From: Oehlia diaphana
Lineage: Eukaryota; Glomeromycota; Glomeromycetes; Glomerales; Glomeraceae
Length of the DNA stretch: 64,000 nucleotides
Reading direction: 5' to 3'
Assembly (NCBI GenBank): GCA_003833135.1
Contig: QZLH01000037.1
Coordinates: 20,395 to 84,394, forward strand
Shown here: in pieces, positions 23,554 to 36,590 of the stretch
Position numbering within the stretch: the stretch's first letter is position 1
Layout of the letters: each line of letters starts with the position of its first letter
The notes under the pieces: generated by a model
Told to the model about the DNA's origin: nothing
Seen by the model: only the letters and a program-made list of their open reading frames with translations
Databases searched by the model: none
Position numbers and translations under genes: made by a program

Positions 23554-23973
23554 ATGACGAACATTTGGCCCACCTTTTTCGGTAGGGTGAATATGACAAA
23601 ATATAAGAAAATACGTATGAATCCCTCCTCCTCAGCGACGGTTACAAAAAAAAAGAAACCCCCCAACGGTTTCTCCATCTTCTTCAAAATGTATACACCA
23701 TATATAAAGCAACAATTCCCTAATTATTCATCTAACGAAATTATGAAAGAAGCCGCACATCAATGGAATAATACTCCACAAGATTTAAAGAATTCATTCC
23801 TGATTTATGCCGCTGATGAAGGTTGGATTCATCATTATGTCCGGTCGACGGTGCCACCCCGATCGTCGACCAATATATTTGATTCGAGCAAAAAGGAAAA
23901 GAAAGAAGTAGAGAAAGATTGTCATCATCCGGATGACGATGAATTATTTCATAAATTTATAAATATGCCTTAG
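23554..23973 (+). CDS. HMG-box protein A (MATA-HMG type)
   Basis: Intronless gene. An ATG three codons upstream (23545) is in frame, but 23554 is chosen because the paralogue begins at the equivalent MTKIW and lacks the upstream ATG; the TATAAAA just before 23554 is conserved in both copies. The product has 139 residues. A single HMG box covers about 32-91: KKKKPPNGFSIFFKM, then FPNYSSNEIMKEAAHQW and PQDLKNSFLIYA. The PPNGF entry and N-x-EI-x-K helix are hallmarks of the MATA-HMG group, much expanded in arbuscular mycorrhizal fungi. It should bind DNA in the nucleus by minor-groove bending. The acidic tail CHHPDDDELFHKFIN is shared with paralogue B. Whether it has any mating-related role is unknown. 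Confidence 0.88.
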   Translation: MTNIWPTFFGRVNMTKYKKIRMNPSSSATVTKKKKPPNGFSIFFKMYTPYIKQQFPNYSSNEIMKEAAHQWNNTPQDLKNSFLIYAADEGWIHHYVRSTVPPRSSTNIFDSSKKEKKEVEKDCHHPDDDELFHKFINMP

Positions 23974-24049
23974 TGCATTCTTTAAGCAACATAGTATATA
24001 ATTTTTTTTTTTCGATTCGTATATTCGTTTATATATATATATATATATT

Positions 24050-24050
<1 letters not shown>

Positions 24051-24094
<44 letters not shown>
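24051..24094. repeat. Long T homopolymer downstream of HMG-box gene A
   Basis: About 44 consecutive T, with further T tracts to 24170. Copy B has only a short T tract with a TA run at the matching place. Confidence 0.9.
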
Positions 24095-24179
24095 CGATTT
24101 TTTTATTCTTTTATATATATATTTATATATTTTTTTTTTTTTTTTTTTTATTTCCTTCGTTTTTTTTTCGTTTCGATGA

Positions 24180-26845
24180 GTGCTGTTATGAAAAATTTTT
24201 ATAATTAAAATTAAGCTTTATGATATATATATACAGTATGTGCATATAATTATATTGACAAATTCTCTGTCTCCCGTTTTATTATGAATTTGAAAATACT
24301 TGCTGTACGAGTTTTTATTTTATTATTTCTGCATATTAAAAATTTGCGAATCATAATTGATTAATTCAGGCATAAAGAGATTAATAGTTTTATAATTCAC
24401 GCGACTTTGATAAAACTGGCTGAACAATATCACAATTTTCACAAAACAGAATCCATCTTTAAAATTTTTAAATGGCCAATTAAATTTTATACAGCGCGGT
24501 GTTAAAATTTTGACCGGAATTAAGCATGAATTATGACCGAATTAACAGTTAAAGTGCAATAATATTATTAGTTATTTTTTCATGGTAATTTTATAGGAAT
24601 TATAGGTATCAATGATTTTATGGTACAACTGGTACGTTGAATAACTCTTACCTGGAGTCGATAGGAAAAAGTGGAAAAGTATAAAAAATATTACCAAAAA
24701 AAATCAAAAAAAAAAATCTGTGGTAATGTTTGATATGACCTCCTATATCAATACATGTTTCAATTTGATTTTGCACGCACTCATTAATGCTATTAACTAT
24801 ATTATTAGTTATTTACGTTAAAATATTAAGAATGATTTCTATAACTATGTTATATGTGAGGACCATGTCTTTCTTTGCAATATAACTAGCCACAAAATAC
24901 CCCTATAAAAAAGGAACGTTCACTGAATATACATAAAATAATCACTTATAATTGTTACTATTTAAACGTAATTTAACCAGCTTTTATATATAATTTGACC
25001 ATTAAATGTACATAATCAAAAATATGTATAGTAATATACCGTAAAATAACAAGATATTAAAATAAACAAATATTCACCATAGATGATATAATGATTATCC
25101 AAATTTTTCTCAATAAACATGACAGATTTTGCAGATAAATATATTTATTTGATCAATTTAACATGACAGTACATTATAATCATAGTTTTTGTTTAATGAA
25201 CAAACCTGTCAATTTGATGATCACAAGCGATGTATCATTTTTGAATTCCCGAGAACTATTTTCTTAAAATCATCGAAATTGTAGATCAGCCGAGGCGGCG
25301 GTTGGCTTGATTGTTGCCTGTTTCTCGTCATAAATTTGCCATTTCCATTTCCAGTTCTCTTTACCAAAATATACTCGTCCTAGAGACCTGAAGAATTACC
25401 ACAGAAGAATAAGGTTAATAAAAAAGTTTATTAAAAAGTAAAAAATTAAACTTAATAAAAGAAGCAACCAATCATCAAATCCCACGTGTCTAAACAATCC
25501 TGAAGAACTGGCCATCAGTCTACGAAAGAAAATGACAAACATTAGTGGCTGTTTTATTAAATTAAATATTTTTAAATCCAAATCAAAATATATACATACA
25601 TATCCTTTTTTTTTCAGTAAATAGATTTACTGATGTGGGTATGAAACTAATAAAAGTTCCAATTAAAATCATTGAACATCCATATTAGCAATGTGATAAT
25701 TGTAATAACTAAAGAGGGTACATTTAATGATAACGCCGGCGTAAGTTTAAAAAATTCGTTAAAATAAAACATTACATTTTTACTTGCCAAAATAAATCCC
25801 AAGTTCAAACTCTAAAGACCCGTAGGAATCGTCTAAAGAAAATAGAAAATACGAATTATAAGTTACCATTTGTTTATAGTAATTAAAGAAAAAAATTCAT
25901 TACTGAAATCTTTATCAATAAAGAAGAAAAAAATGAAAAATTTTGCCTAATATTTCATTGAAAAAAATATACATTTCGTTGAAAAAAACTTAGCCGATCT
26001 TTTCGCTATCACGTGTCACGTGTCGCACGCGTCCGATATTCAATAATAATTTTTTTTTATAAGATATAGTCTAATTATAAAAAAGTAAATAATGTTTCAT
26101 TTGAGTTAAAATATATACTAAGAATCTTTAATTTCTTTAATTTAGGAATTAATCAAATTCGAAAACATTAAACATTTTAACTAAATACTTTTCATTAGTT
26201 TATTCCATATCAAAATTGTACAATTAATGTATATATTAATTAATAAATACATTCTATATAATTACATTCTACGTACATATTTTCAAAATGGACATTTATC
26301 GTACATTACATTTTGTGTATCTAATAAAATATACGACTCTTCTGTTCGAGACTGCAATTTGTTAGGTGTGATACAAGTAGGTATATATTTAAATTATGTA
26401 GTATGACTTTAATGGTGGCTTAGGAGTATGAGTAATAATAACTTCTTGCATGAGTAATAATAATAAATGTGATTTTTAGTGAATAAATGCTAACATCATT
26501 TCATATTTGATTTATGATATGGCAATATGATGCGCTTTCATTTTGTTATTTTATACATTTTTCTACAATTAAATACGGTCTTATGATTTAAAGCAATTTA
26601 TGCGAAATCATAATTATCTGTTTAATTTTTTTCGAAATATCCTTATCATTCTCCATAATTTGACTTCAGATCCTACTAAAGAGTTTAATAAAAATTTAGC
26701 GACATTTTTTTAAATTAAGAATTTTAAAAATATTTTATCAGTCTTACCTTAATAAGAAGTAAAATCTCCTTTCTTAGTATGTACATGTTTTTTGGGAAAA
26801 TTTCTAGTAATAAATATTGTCCGTCTGTTCGATCTTCCTTTGTAA
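24180..26845. other. Non-coding part of copy A and junction with copy B
   Basis: No gene I can support. 24850-26320 is private to copy A; the frames present are short and unrecognised. Confidence 0.4.
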
Positions 26846-28968
26846 TGCTGTTTTCTGTGAATGGAAATTTTTTCATGTTACGTTCAAGAGCAATAATACA
26901 TTTTGGTGTCTTAACGAAATATTAATATGATTAACATTACTGGTATCGGCACATAAAAAACTCGTGTCACGGAAATTCAAAGATCTTGTTCCTAGCGACC
27001 ACATTATATATGGCTTAAAGTTCAGTCCAAAACTATGATAAACTACTAGTAAAATTGTAATAAAGTTAGTCAATACATTAAACTTAACTTTTAATGAACT
27101 ATTTTTCGTTCTTCGCTATCTGGTTTCCTCTACTTTCATAGATAAACTTAACCATGACTTTGATAAATGTTAAGATTCGCTCAAAATTTATTCAACTTTA
27201 TTAAGATTTGGCAATTATATCCCTATTCACGTAAATTTGATTCGTGGGATCCTAATAAATGGTATATTTATTTGTTGTTGTAAATTACTATATTGTTTCA
27301 GGTGAGAGTACATACTGTATGTTTTGTTTTTCCTAATTTCAAAAAAAAAAACAATGATATTGCGAAAAAAAAAGACTGAGATGACGAATATACAACAAGC
27401 TCATTCTGAGAAATCATGAAATATACAGGTACCGGCTTTCTCGATGCAAACTTTTGATGTTTCCACTTTTATTAATTAATCCATATTATGTAAATTCCAA
27501 ACTCCATAACGTAACGTAAAAGCTTATTAGAATGTAATATTTGAAAGAATTAAGTCAAAAATTTTCTTATGATTTAAGGGACCGATTATCATCGGAAAAT
27601 CTTCTAATGAAGGTAACCAACGCTAATATGGGGTGAGTATATAAAAAGGGACCAAATTGATGAAAAATATTTTTTTTAATTGTGAACAATCAATAACAAT
27701 TTGAACATTAAATATAGAACAATACTATCAAAAAATTTTTTCAACGATTTATTCCCTTTTTTCTAGAACTCACCCCAATTTTGTAACAAATATATTTCAT
27801 AATAATGACGCCTTTACTAATAATTGTAGAGCTCAAAAAAAAAAAAATTGCCCTTAATTTAATTTGATATTATTAAGCGAACCAAATTTTATTGGACACT
27901 CCTATTGATCGGGTCACTCAATAATTATTCAGGGTACCATACGAATATGATTTATTAACCTGATGGCTCCTTGAAAGGTACAACGCTACTAAAACGGTTA
28001 AACACTCGCTTAAACTTTATCATCTTTATTATTATTATATTGATAATTACAAGAAAGGTTAATAATCACACAAAAACTCCGAGAAGTTACCAATTGTGAA
28101 ATGTAACATATTGTCACAAGCAAAAAAAGATTACGCATAATGAAAGAGAATTATGAAATAATGATTATATTGTCACTACATTAATAAAGTGTCTAATAGT
28201 TAATAATAGAAAAATGAATAAAGAATGTTTGCGTCGTACGAAAAAGAATTTTTTTTTTTCTTCTTAATGAAGAATTTCATTACGGCTAATATTTTCGAAT
28301 GAAATCTTTTTCTAATATATTCAGTTAATTCATAAACGTATAATGCTTTGATGAAATTACTAAATTTGTTACCATGATAGCAGATCGCACCATAAATTTC
28401 TCTTTTACGCGTCTATAAAATTAAAAATTCTCAGTATCCTATTTTGGAAATTTGTGACATTTACACAAGATAATGCCGATCTACGATCGTATTTTTCTCC
28501 AATATACTATAATTAAAAAAAATTACATCATATATTTCCATTATTATCGTTTGGATCATTAAAAAACATCTCTATAGTTTACAAATACGGTTTACTTATT
28601 CTAAAATTAGATAGATTAAATAGATTGTAATAAAATCATTAATCTTAAATTTTTTTATTTCTCATTTCTTACATTCAACTTTTTGTTTACTAATAATATT
28701 TTGACAATAGGTTCTTTTTAACATTTAGTAAAATTAAACTCTTATCAATCTATTTCTATTGTCATCATTTCGATTTGGCGTATCGAAATAATGAACGCAC
28801 GTAGTATTTTTTTTTATGCTCTCTGACGCAATGTATGTGTTTACCCTGAATGAAGTTACCTTTCATCTATTTCCAATTTCGAAAAGAATATTTCCATTTT
28901 CTTTTTAATCGGAGAGAAAAACTGTTCATTGACTTCAGCAAAAAATTAATTATGAAAAAAAGTATAAA

Positions 28969-29397
28969 ATGACAAAAATTTGGCTCACCTTTTTTCGGTG
29001 TGTTGAGATGTCTAACTCAAGAAGAGAGATCTGCGCAAATCAATCTTCAAAAGTAGTATGCATTAAAAAGAAGAAATACCCTAATGGATTCGCTCTTTAT
29101 TTTAAAATGGACAGAAGCAGATTGAAAGAAAAATTTCCCAATTACAGCCCGCAGGAAATTATGAAAGAAGCAGGAAGAAGTTGGAAGAGATTCCCCCAAG
29201 AACTTCGAAATTCTTTTTTGATGTATGCTATAAATGATAGCTCCTTACGACATTATGGCCGGCCAACACCACTACCCCTACCACCACTCCCACCCCCATA
29301 TACATCATTAACTACCGTCTTTGATTATAAAGAATGTCGTCATCCGGATGATGAAATGTTTGATCAACTCATAAATCCGGAATGCTATACTCCTTAG
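28969..29397 (+). CDS. HMG-box protein B (MATA-HMG type)
   Basis: Intronless, 142 residues, start ATG directly after TATAAA. HMG box at about 33-93: KKKKYPNGFALYFKM, FPNYSPQEIMKEAGRSW, PQELRNSFLMYA. Paralogue of protein A with an ordered indel pattern, sharing the C-terminal CRHPDDEMFDQLIN block. It differs by a proline-rich linker (PLPLPPLPPP, about 101-110) where A has a Ser/Lys-rich one. Both copies stay open while their flanks have picked up many indels, which suggests selection on both. Expected nuclear DNA-binding protein; target unknown. Confidence 0.88.
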   Translation: MTKIWLTFFRCVEMSNSRREICANQSSKVVCIKKKKYPNGFALYFKMDRSRLKEKFPNYSPQEIMKEAGRSWKRFPQELRNSFLMYAINDSSLRHYGRPTPLPLPPLPPPYTSLTTVFDYKECRHPDDEMFDQLINPECYTP

Positions 29398-30127
29398 TGC
29401 AAATAAGCTTTACAATATATAATTATGTCGTAATTTTTTCGTTTATATACTATATATATATATATATATATATATATTTCGTTTTCATTTCAGTTTTTTT
29501 TTTCGATTGAATGCTAAATTGCTATATGTTTTTATAACTGATATGTAATTAAGATAATTATGAAAATAAATTCTTAAGCTAATTATGCAGTATGTGCATA
29601 TAATTATTTAAATCCACTGCCTCCCATTTTATTATGAATTTGAAAATACTTGCTGTACGAGTTTTTATTTTATTATTCCCGCATATCAAAATTTGCGAAT
29701 CATAATTGATTAATTCAGGCATAAAGAAATTAATAGTTTTTTAATTTAATCGACTAAGTAAGCATATGACGATAAAAACTGGCTGTTAACAATATCAAAT
29801 TATTTCACAAAACATGATAAAGGTGAATATATCTTTAAAATTTTAAATGACCAATTAAATTTTATTCAGGACGGTGTTAAAAATCTGACCGGAATTAAGC
29901 ACGAGTTACGGCCGAAATTAACAGTTAAAGTGTAATAATATTATCAGTTTTTTTTTTCATGATTTTTATAATGAAATTGAAATATCAATGATTTTATGGT
30001 ACGACTGGTACGTTGAATAATTCTTACTTGAAGACGTGGAAAAGTATAAAAAATATTACCAAAAACCAACATACTGTATTAGAAAATTACAGGTATAAAT
30101 ATCGCCAAAAAAAAAAAAAAAAAAAAA

Positions 30128-30235
30128 TTTTAAAGTTTTGAATCCTGTTTTATATATAATAAAAAATTTTTTTTTTTAAAAAAAATAATGAGGGAAATTT
30201 TTTTTTAACAATTTTTGTTTAAAAAAACTCCGAAA
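30128..30235. repeat. Exact copy of 7281-7388, ending at the gap
   Basis: See the 7281 entry. Copy A of the segmental duplication has nothing like it at the matching position. Confidence 0.85.
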
Positions 30236-30746
30236 NNNNNNNNNNNNNNNNNNNNNNNNNNNNNNNNNNNNNNNNNNNNNNNNNNNNNNNNNNNNNNNNN
30301 NNNNNNNNNNNNNNNNNNNNNNNNNNNNNNNNNNNNNNNNNNNNNNNNNNNNNNNNNNNNNNNNNNNNNNNNNNNNNNNNNNNNNNNNNNNNNNNNNNNN
30401 NNNNNNNNNNNNNNNNNNNNNNNNNNNNNNNNNNNNNNNNNNNNNNNNNNNNNNNNNNNNNNNNNNNNNNNNNNNNNNNNNNNNNNNNNNNNNNNNNNNN
30501 NNNNNNNNNNNNNNNNNNNNNNNNNNNNNNNNNNNNNNNNNNNNNNNNNNNNNNNNNNNNNNNNNNNNNNNNNNNNNNNNNNNNNNNNNNNNNNNNNNNN
30601 NNNNNNNNNNNNNNNNNNNNNNNNNNNNNNNNNNNNNNNNNNNNNNNNNNNNNNNNNNNNNNNNNNNNNNNNNNNNNNNNNNNNNNNNNNNNNNNNNNNN
30701 NNNNNNNNNNNNNNNNNNNNNNNNNNNNNNNNNNNNNNNNNNNNNN
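30236..30746. other. Assembly gap (511 N)
   Basis: Run of N; frames reported across it are meaningless. Confidence 1.
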
Positions 30747-31795
30747 AAAAAAAAAACAGATAAAAAAAACCAAAAAAAAAAAAAAAAAAAAAAATTACTG
30801 GTAATGTATGATATAACCTCTTACATCAATGCATGTTTCAATTTAACTTTGCACGCACTCATTAATGCTATTAATTATATTATTAGTTTATATTACGGCG
30901 CTAAAATATTAAAAATGATTTTCATACTGATACATCTCATTCTTTTTGATCAAGTTGTTGAAGAAAAGAGATGGAGCACATTCAGTTGTAGCACCATGGT
31001 TGGTCAACTAACATACCTATTATCTTTCAGGAATAGGTAATTCTCCGTCATTTTAATTTTCATGACTTATATCTTTATTTTAATTAATAATACAAAGAAA
31101 GTCTTTAATGCTTTCGTATTTTTTCACGTAAAAAAGTAGCTATTTGTTTGTTAACATCTATTTTTGTACCTTCTGAACCATTTGACAATATCGTAACTCA
31201 TTTTGTATGTCGTTCTTCCTTCTTTACTTCATTTCCACCAAAAATATTTTAAAGATCTAGTTCAAGGTTACTTCAGTTAGATCTAGTTCATTATAATCTT
31301 TTTGAAAATTCACCAACTAAGACCAGTAATCCTTATTTATTAATAATTAAAGTGAAACTTTTTAATCACTTTAAAGGCCACCAAATAGGTCCAATCCTAT
31401 AAACGAGTTAAATGGCATAGCACAGATGATCTCACAGAAGCAACTAAAATATACAACTCTTCTGTTCGGGACTGCGATACAGGTATATATACATTTAAAT
31501 TATGTAGTATGACTTTAATGTTAGCTTAGGAGTATGAGTAATAATAACTTCTTTTTGCATGAGTAATAATAATAATGTGATTTCATTTCACATTTGATTT
31601 ATGATGTGGTAATAAGTTGCGCTTTCACTTTGTTATTTTATACATTTTTCCACAGTTAAATACGGTCTTATGGTCTGTAAAGTAATTTATTCAAATCGTA
31701 ATCTTTTTTCGCATAGGTTAATTATCTGTTTAATTTTTTCGAAATATCTTTATCATTATCTATATTTGTCATCAAAGTTTACTAAAGAGTCTTTC

Positions 31796-33639
31796 TTATT
31801 ATTATTACTTATTAGTTTATGATGTATTCACAAAAACTAATGTCATTCCTCAAAAAAAAATATCAAAGAAACTCTAATTACCCAAAAAATCTAGGAAATC
31901 GAGATTTTAAAGTCTCGAAAATTTATGAAAGCGAAATGGCAGTATCACTAAATTATTCAGTTTATTCTAGGGAAAGATTCTAATAATATTTCAATTACGC
32001 GTTGGTAATATTTCTAATATTACTCTTTAGAAGAAGAGAAGTTAACGAAATAACCTAAATGAATATATAAAAAAATTGAATTCAACATTAATTGTACTTT
32101 CAATGCAAATGATGTTGAAAAACATTGTGCAATGATGGAAGGTATGAATTAATGAATATTTTATTAAATTCATGAATAATTTCTTTATATCATCATACAA
32201 CCATTACGGTAAGCGTCTTTTAATATTTTACTCTTAAGCAAAAATTAAATTACATTGTTGATATGATTGCCGTGATTTTTTTTCTTAAAATCAGACCCTT
32301 CAAAAAACTAGTAAGCGTACACACAGTTATGTTCAACTATCCAACGTTAATGAATTTACCCTCTTTTCATCAATTGAACCTCTGGAGTACGTATTGTTTC
32401 TTTGCACTTTTTCTAAATAATTTATATCCATTGCTCGATCTATTTGGCCAGAACCTTTTTTATCACATCAAACAAAATTTGACAATTCTCAAACTTGGAA
32501 TAATGTTCACTTTTGAATACCGTCTCTACATGGATTTTGGAAGAGGGTTCGCACTATATTTATATGATTACGACCTAAACGCAAAAGTGATTATATGACG
32601 TATCACTACAAGCTCTTAGAATATACGCTTTTATTCTTAAGGCATTATAAAGGGTGGACTGATAATTTAGGCCGATCGTTGATTTGGGGCAATCGTCTTG
32701 GGGCACAACATCCGTTAGTGAACACTGAACACTAACATCTATAATTTAAATTATGGATCATTTTGCATCAAATTTGAAACACAAACTACTAACAATAATT
32801 TATAATATGAGTGTTAGATACTGGAGGGTTTTCTCATGTACTTGAAAATTTATTTAATATCGACTTACAGACTTACATCGATGGCAAAGGATTCTTTAAA
32901 AAATTCGAGAAAAAAGCACATGGCTACGACTGTCTTGATAATATCGCATTTGATGTGAGCGGCTTCCGAATTTGATAACTGGCCAGCTGGAAGAATGGGG
33001 ATATTGTGGTACTTAATGGTAATTTGGCTAAACTTGCAGATATATTTGTTAGAGAAAGTTGAGAAAAATATAATTATTGGAAAAAATTGTTAAGGATTTC
33101 CTTGTAATGAGCCGAAGAAATAAATAATTGTTCATTAGAGATGACCAAAGTTTAAAGATGATGATTTCAAAAACTAAAGCAGCTTTGATATAGATTCTTA
33201 ATGAAAAATTATGATCGGGAAACAATCATCCATACAGCGGGAAAAAACATTTAGAGAACCAGAAACCGAAGGGTAAATCAAAAATATTAACTAATAATTT
33301 GTCTTATTCTAAAATTATAGGAATAATTATACTAGTTCGTTCACAAGGGATAGTCTAAGAGTCGTTTAATAATATTTTCGTTCTTACTGTATATAAATAG
33401 AAAAAAAAAACTATTTATACAATATATTGAAAAGAAAGCGCTCACATCGATATATCCACATCTATTAAATTCTCAGAAAATAAAATTAAGTGAGGATAGG
33501 ATATTTAATCATCAACGTGTTGTGTTAATTCCATATTTACACCCACCGTTACTTTAATAACAACCAATATTTGCATATTTATTAGATACTTTTACATGTA
33601 ATAAAAATCAATCTCTCGTCCTTTCCCTTACTCTCTAAC
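31796..33639. other. Gene-poor region with possible coding debris
   Basis: An open stretch at 32263-32598 (plus, 111 residues, hydrophobic, no recognised motif) and protein-like pieces near 32881-33060 interrupted by stops suggest an old gene remnant. I cannot name a family. Confidence 0.25.
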
Positions 33640-34130
33640 ACTTCTTGGATGTCCTTTTTTATGAGTGGTTTTTGTGGATCCGCGCGCGGGTGATGGATTA
33701 TTGATGGGTTTGTGGTGGTGATGTAACATTATCTTATTTTTACTTTTTTAGAATAATTTCGTAATTTTGTAAGGATTTTGGCAAATAAGAGAAGATAATA
33801 AATCTATTCTAATGTTTCATAGATGCCTTGATGCTTTTTTTAAAGGTGAGATGGTGTGGGTGATGTTGTATTGGTTGACGAGTGTGTATAACATGATCGT
33901 TAGAATGACTTCGTATTTAACGCAATATTTTCAGTATAAAAGGGAAGAATGATAAAACCATTCTAGCAAGTGAATGCTTTTTTTAAGAGTAATGTAAGTG
34001 GTATGGTAATGGGTTGATGGGTTATGGGTTGTGGTTTGTGTGTGATAGGTTGATGATTGGTGTATCTAACGTTATCATGTTTTTATTTTTTTTTTTTTTT
34101 TAAAAAAAAATTACTTCGTATTTTAGTATA
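33640..34130. repeat. G/T-rich diverged tandem repeat, about three units
   Basis: Each unit has an ATGCTTTTTTTAAA-like start, a G/T-rich block such as GGTGATGTTGTATTGGTTG, a TAAC[AG]T[TG]ATC stretch, then CTTCGTATTT. Units start near 33650, 33831 and 33971. The plus strand is strikingly G/T biased. Confidence 0.6.
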
Positions 34131-35571
34131 ACCTCCCAATGTATATTATGAAGCAGTCTTAGATTTGAAAAAAAAAACATAAAGCTTCTGATATTTGTAC
34201 TTTGTAGCTTGATTAAGGCTTCTGATGAATTAAGTATCGATGTTCTCAACGAACATATAGGTCAATAGAAATACATAATCAAATATTGATCTAGTTTGAT
34301 TGTATATTCTGACATGACAAACCAATTGAATGATTCTTTTTCGAAATTGTCATCTTGATCTACACTATTGTCACTTTTCGTCGTCATCGAAAATATCCGT
34401 AGAAACTTACAGTACAAAGGTAAATTATTGTATATACATAGTATATTTATTCAAATTTTAATTTATTAATACAATTTTTTTAACCATTAAGCTTTCTTTT
34501 ATTACATGATATCAAAATAATCAAGATTTATTTTTGACCTGTGAGGGAGTCTTATGGTGATTCATTAACTTTACTAATTCGTAAATCACATGATTTTTGT
34601 TAAGAGGTTAATACTTAATACAGTAATAATTATTAGGACCTTTTCAATGATTACAGGGTTTTAAATATTTTTTATTTTATTTATAGTTGCAATTGGTGTA
34701 ATCATTTACATTATTTATGAGTTATATGCTGAATATTTAAATGGGAGAAAAAAGAAAGAGGATGAAAAAAGTTATTAAAATTCCAAAATTTTTCAACAAG
34801 GTGATGAAAGTGAGAGATTTATAACGCATTTGAAGTTAAAAACAAGTACAATAATTTTTATCAAAAATAATTACGCTTGAAAAGAATTTAAAATTGTTAT
34901 TTAGAGTTGATAGTTTCTAATGTATTATTATTCTGACAAAATTAAGCAAGAAATTGCAGAAATTGATTTTATTGATTTTGTGTATAATTATTATTATCAC
35001 ATTTTCAGTTTTTTTCATCACGAGTCATGGTATGGATAAAGCGACCGTTAGTAACTTATTAAGAAAACGACCACTTCACGTAATTTACAATATTAAATTT
35101 TAACTAATTAAAATAAAAATAATTATAATTTGTATAATTAACATTAGACCAATTAACGTTTAATCTTTTAATTTTATTCATAAAGCAAAAATTAAAAATA
35201 ACACGCAAAAATTTTATATTCCAATTTCTTATATAAATATAACGCAAAATAAGCGCCATCACAAGTTAAAGGAATAAGCAGGGATGAAGGAAATTGCATG
35301 GGTTACCATAAAATTCATCAGGAAAATTTTCCTGGTATTTTCTGTGGATCCACGTAGGATATAAGGGAGAATGTGTGAAATTTCATAAATTTCTAAACTA
35401 ATCCATATCATGCAGATAAATAATTTTGTGATATACAGTAATATCATTTTAATAATGTTAAAATAATAATAAAATATTTTGTTTATTCTATTTATTGATA
35501 ATTTTAGTAAAAATACAAAATTGAATAGGAAATGCAATAAGTTTTCTCCAACTATTATATATAATATATTA
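34131..35571. other. Intergenic between the G/T-rich array and secreted gene 1
   Basis: A short plus-strand open stretch (about 34686-34780), preceded by a TTTATAG acceptor-like site and coding for a hydrophobic segment plus KKKED, could be an orphan exon; unsupported otherwise. 35250-35570 resembles 55100-55290 (GCATGGGTTACCA shared), showing the duplication extends downstream of the secreted genes. Confidence 0.35.
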
Positions 35572-36549
35572 TTACATAAAAGTTGTATAAATAAATGCTA
35601 TAAGACTAATTAAAATAACTCCATAATTATTATAAAATTGATGAGTAAGTTTCTGACCATCAGATTTAAAGTTATTAGCAATATTACTAGTCATACTAGG
35701 ACAACGTTCTTCATATTCTTGTAATGGGTTATTTTTACCAATAAAAACCTTTTGTAAATTACGAGTATCAGGAGGATGAGATGATTGATAACTTAAGAGA
35801 TTCTTATAAAATTGTTTGTTACATTCATCTTCACATGATAAAGAATTAAAAGTATTCTTATCTGAAGTAGTTGTATTTTGATTAGATGTCTCAAAACTTT
35901 TAACCGTACAATATTCTAAAAAAAAAAAAAAAAGAAATAATTTGTTAAAAAAAAAGTATTTTTTATATATGTAAATGATATTATATACTTAAATACTTAA
36001 TAACTTACGGTCATTTACTTTCAAACAAAAATTATCTCTTGTAGGTATAGCCACATAATATTCAATCATAGTTAATATAGCTCTACCTCCGATACTACTA
36101 GTACTAGTCATACCATTTCCAGTTCCATTAGCAGAAATATATTTATTCACTTCTACATCACAAGCTTTAGCAACTTCGGTATAAGCATTTTTAGTATCTG
36201 ATACACTACATGCTGCGGTATCAACGCAAGCTTGATTTAAAGCTGCTGTTATTTTTTGTGAATCTAGGTTATTTAACTTTTTATCATCAGAAGGAGGTTC
36301 ATTTACAGTTAAATAATGAACGAGAAAACTAGTAAACAAGCATTTGTCAGAAGGTGGTTTTTTAGTCTCGAGGAATGTTGAATCCGTTGTATTATGTTTA
36401 AAAAGTGCTTGTTGACATGGTGTACATGTCGAGCCTTCTTGTATAGCGAAATTTTGTTCACAAGTAGCTGCTGCTGGAGATGTTTGATCCTGAGCGTAAG
36501 CGAAGAGGATTAATACGTTTAATAATACGAAAAAACTAAAAGATTTCAT
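35572..36549 (-). CDS. Cysteine-rich secreted/anchored protein 1, two exons
   Basis: Exons 36009-36549 and 35572-35915 join in frame (GT-AG intron of 93 bases) to 294 residues. A signal peptide (MKSFSFFVLLN...LFAYA) is followed by CEQNF and the TCTPCQQALFK block, a long Thr/Ser/Asp region, NAYTEVAKACDVEVNKYIS, and YYVAIPTRDNFCLKVND at the splice junction. Exon 2 adds EYC, CEDEC, SSHPPDTRNLQK, SDGQKLTHQFYNN and a hydrophobic terminus (VILISLIAFIYTTFM) with no charged tail, typical of a GPI-anchoring signal. It is probably an extracellular or cell-surface protein held by disulfides. I know no named domain. Intact paralogues lie at 39.4 and 55.3 kb with the same intron. A TATA-containing block at 36681-36711 is the likely promoter. 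Confidence 0.85.
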
Positions 36550-36590
36550 TGTTTCTATTTGTTATATCAATAAGGATTTTTTTATTGAGA

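Larger units (their letters stand above)
21451..26745. repeat. Segmental tandem duplication, copy A
   Basis: From GCTGTTTTCTGTGAATG (21451) the sequence parallels copy B at 26846: GGCACATAAAACTCGTGTCA, TAAATTTGATTCGTGGG, ATATACAGGTACCGG, GCTAATATGGGGTGA, the HMG-box gene, GTACGAGTTTTTATTTTATT, GCACGCACTCATTAATGCTA, and later TGTAGTATGACTTTAATG (about 26398). A middle part (about 24850-26320) has no counterpart in copy B. Confidence 0.85.
26846..31795. repeat. Segmental tandem duplication, copy B (contains assembly gap)
   Basis: Colinear with copy A, offset about 5.1-5.4 kb, with many small indels. The 511-base N gap falls between the sequences matching copy A 24690 and 24720. A stretch at about 30930-31440 has no match in copy A. 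Confidence 0.85.

Noticed and set aside
23973..24179. Poly-Phe frame after HMG-box gene A
   Set aside because: Pure T homopolymer, not a protein.
30215..30773. Long open frames on both strands across 30.2-30.8 kb
   Set aside because: They consist of undetermined bases in the assembly gap.
32263..32598. 111-residue plus-strand frame
   Set aside because: No motif, no homologue recognised, no splice or promoter context; length is possible by chance.
34686..34780. Possible orphan exon with a membrane segment and KKKED tail
   Set aside because: Only an acceptor-like site and a short frame; no partner exon found.
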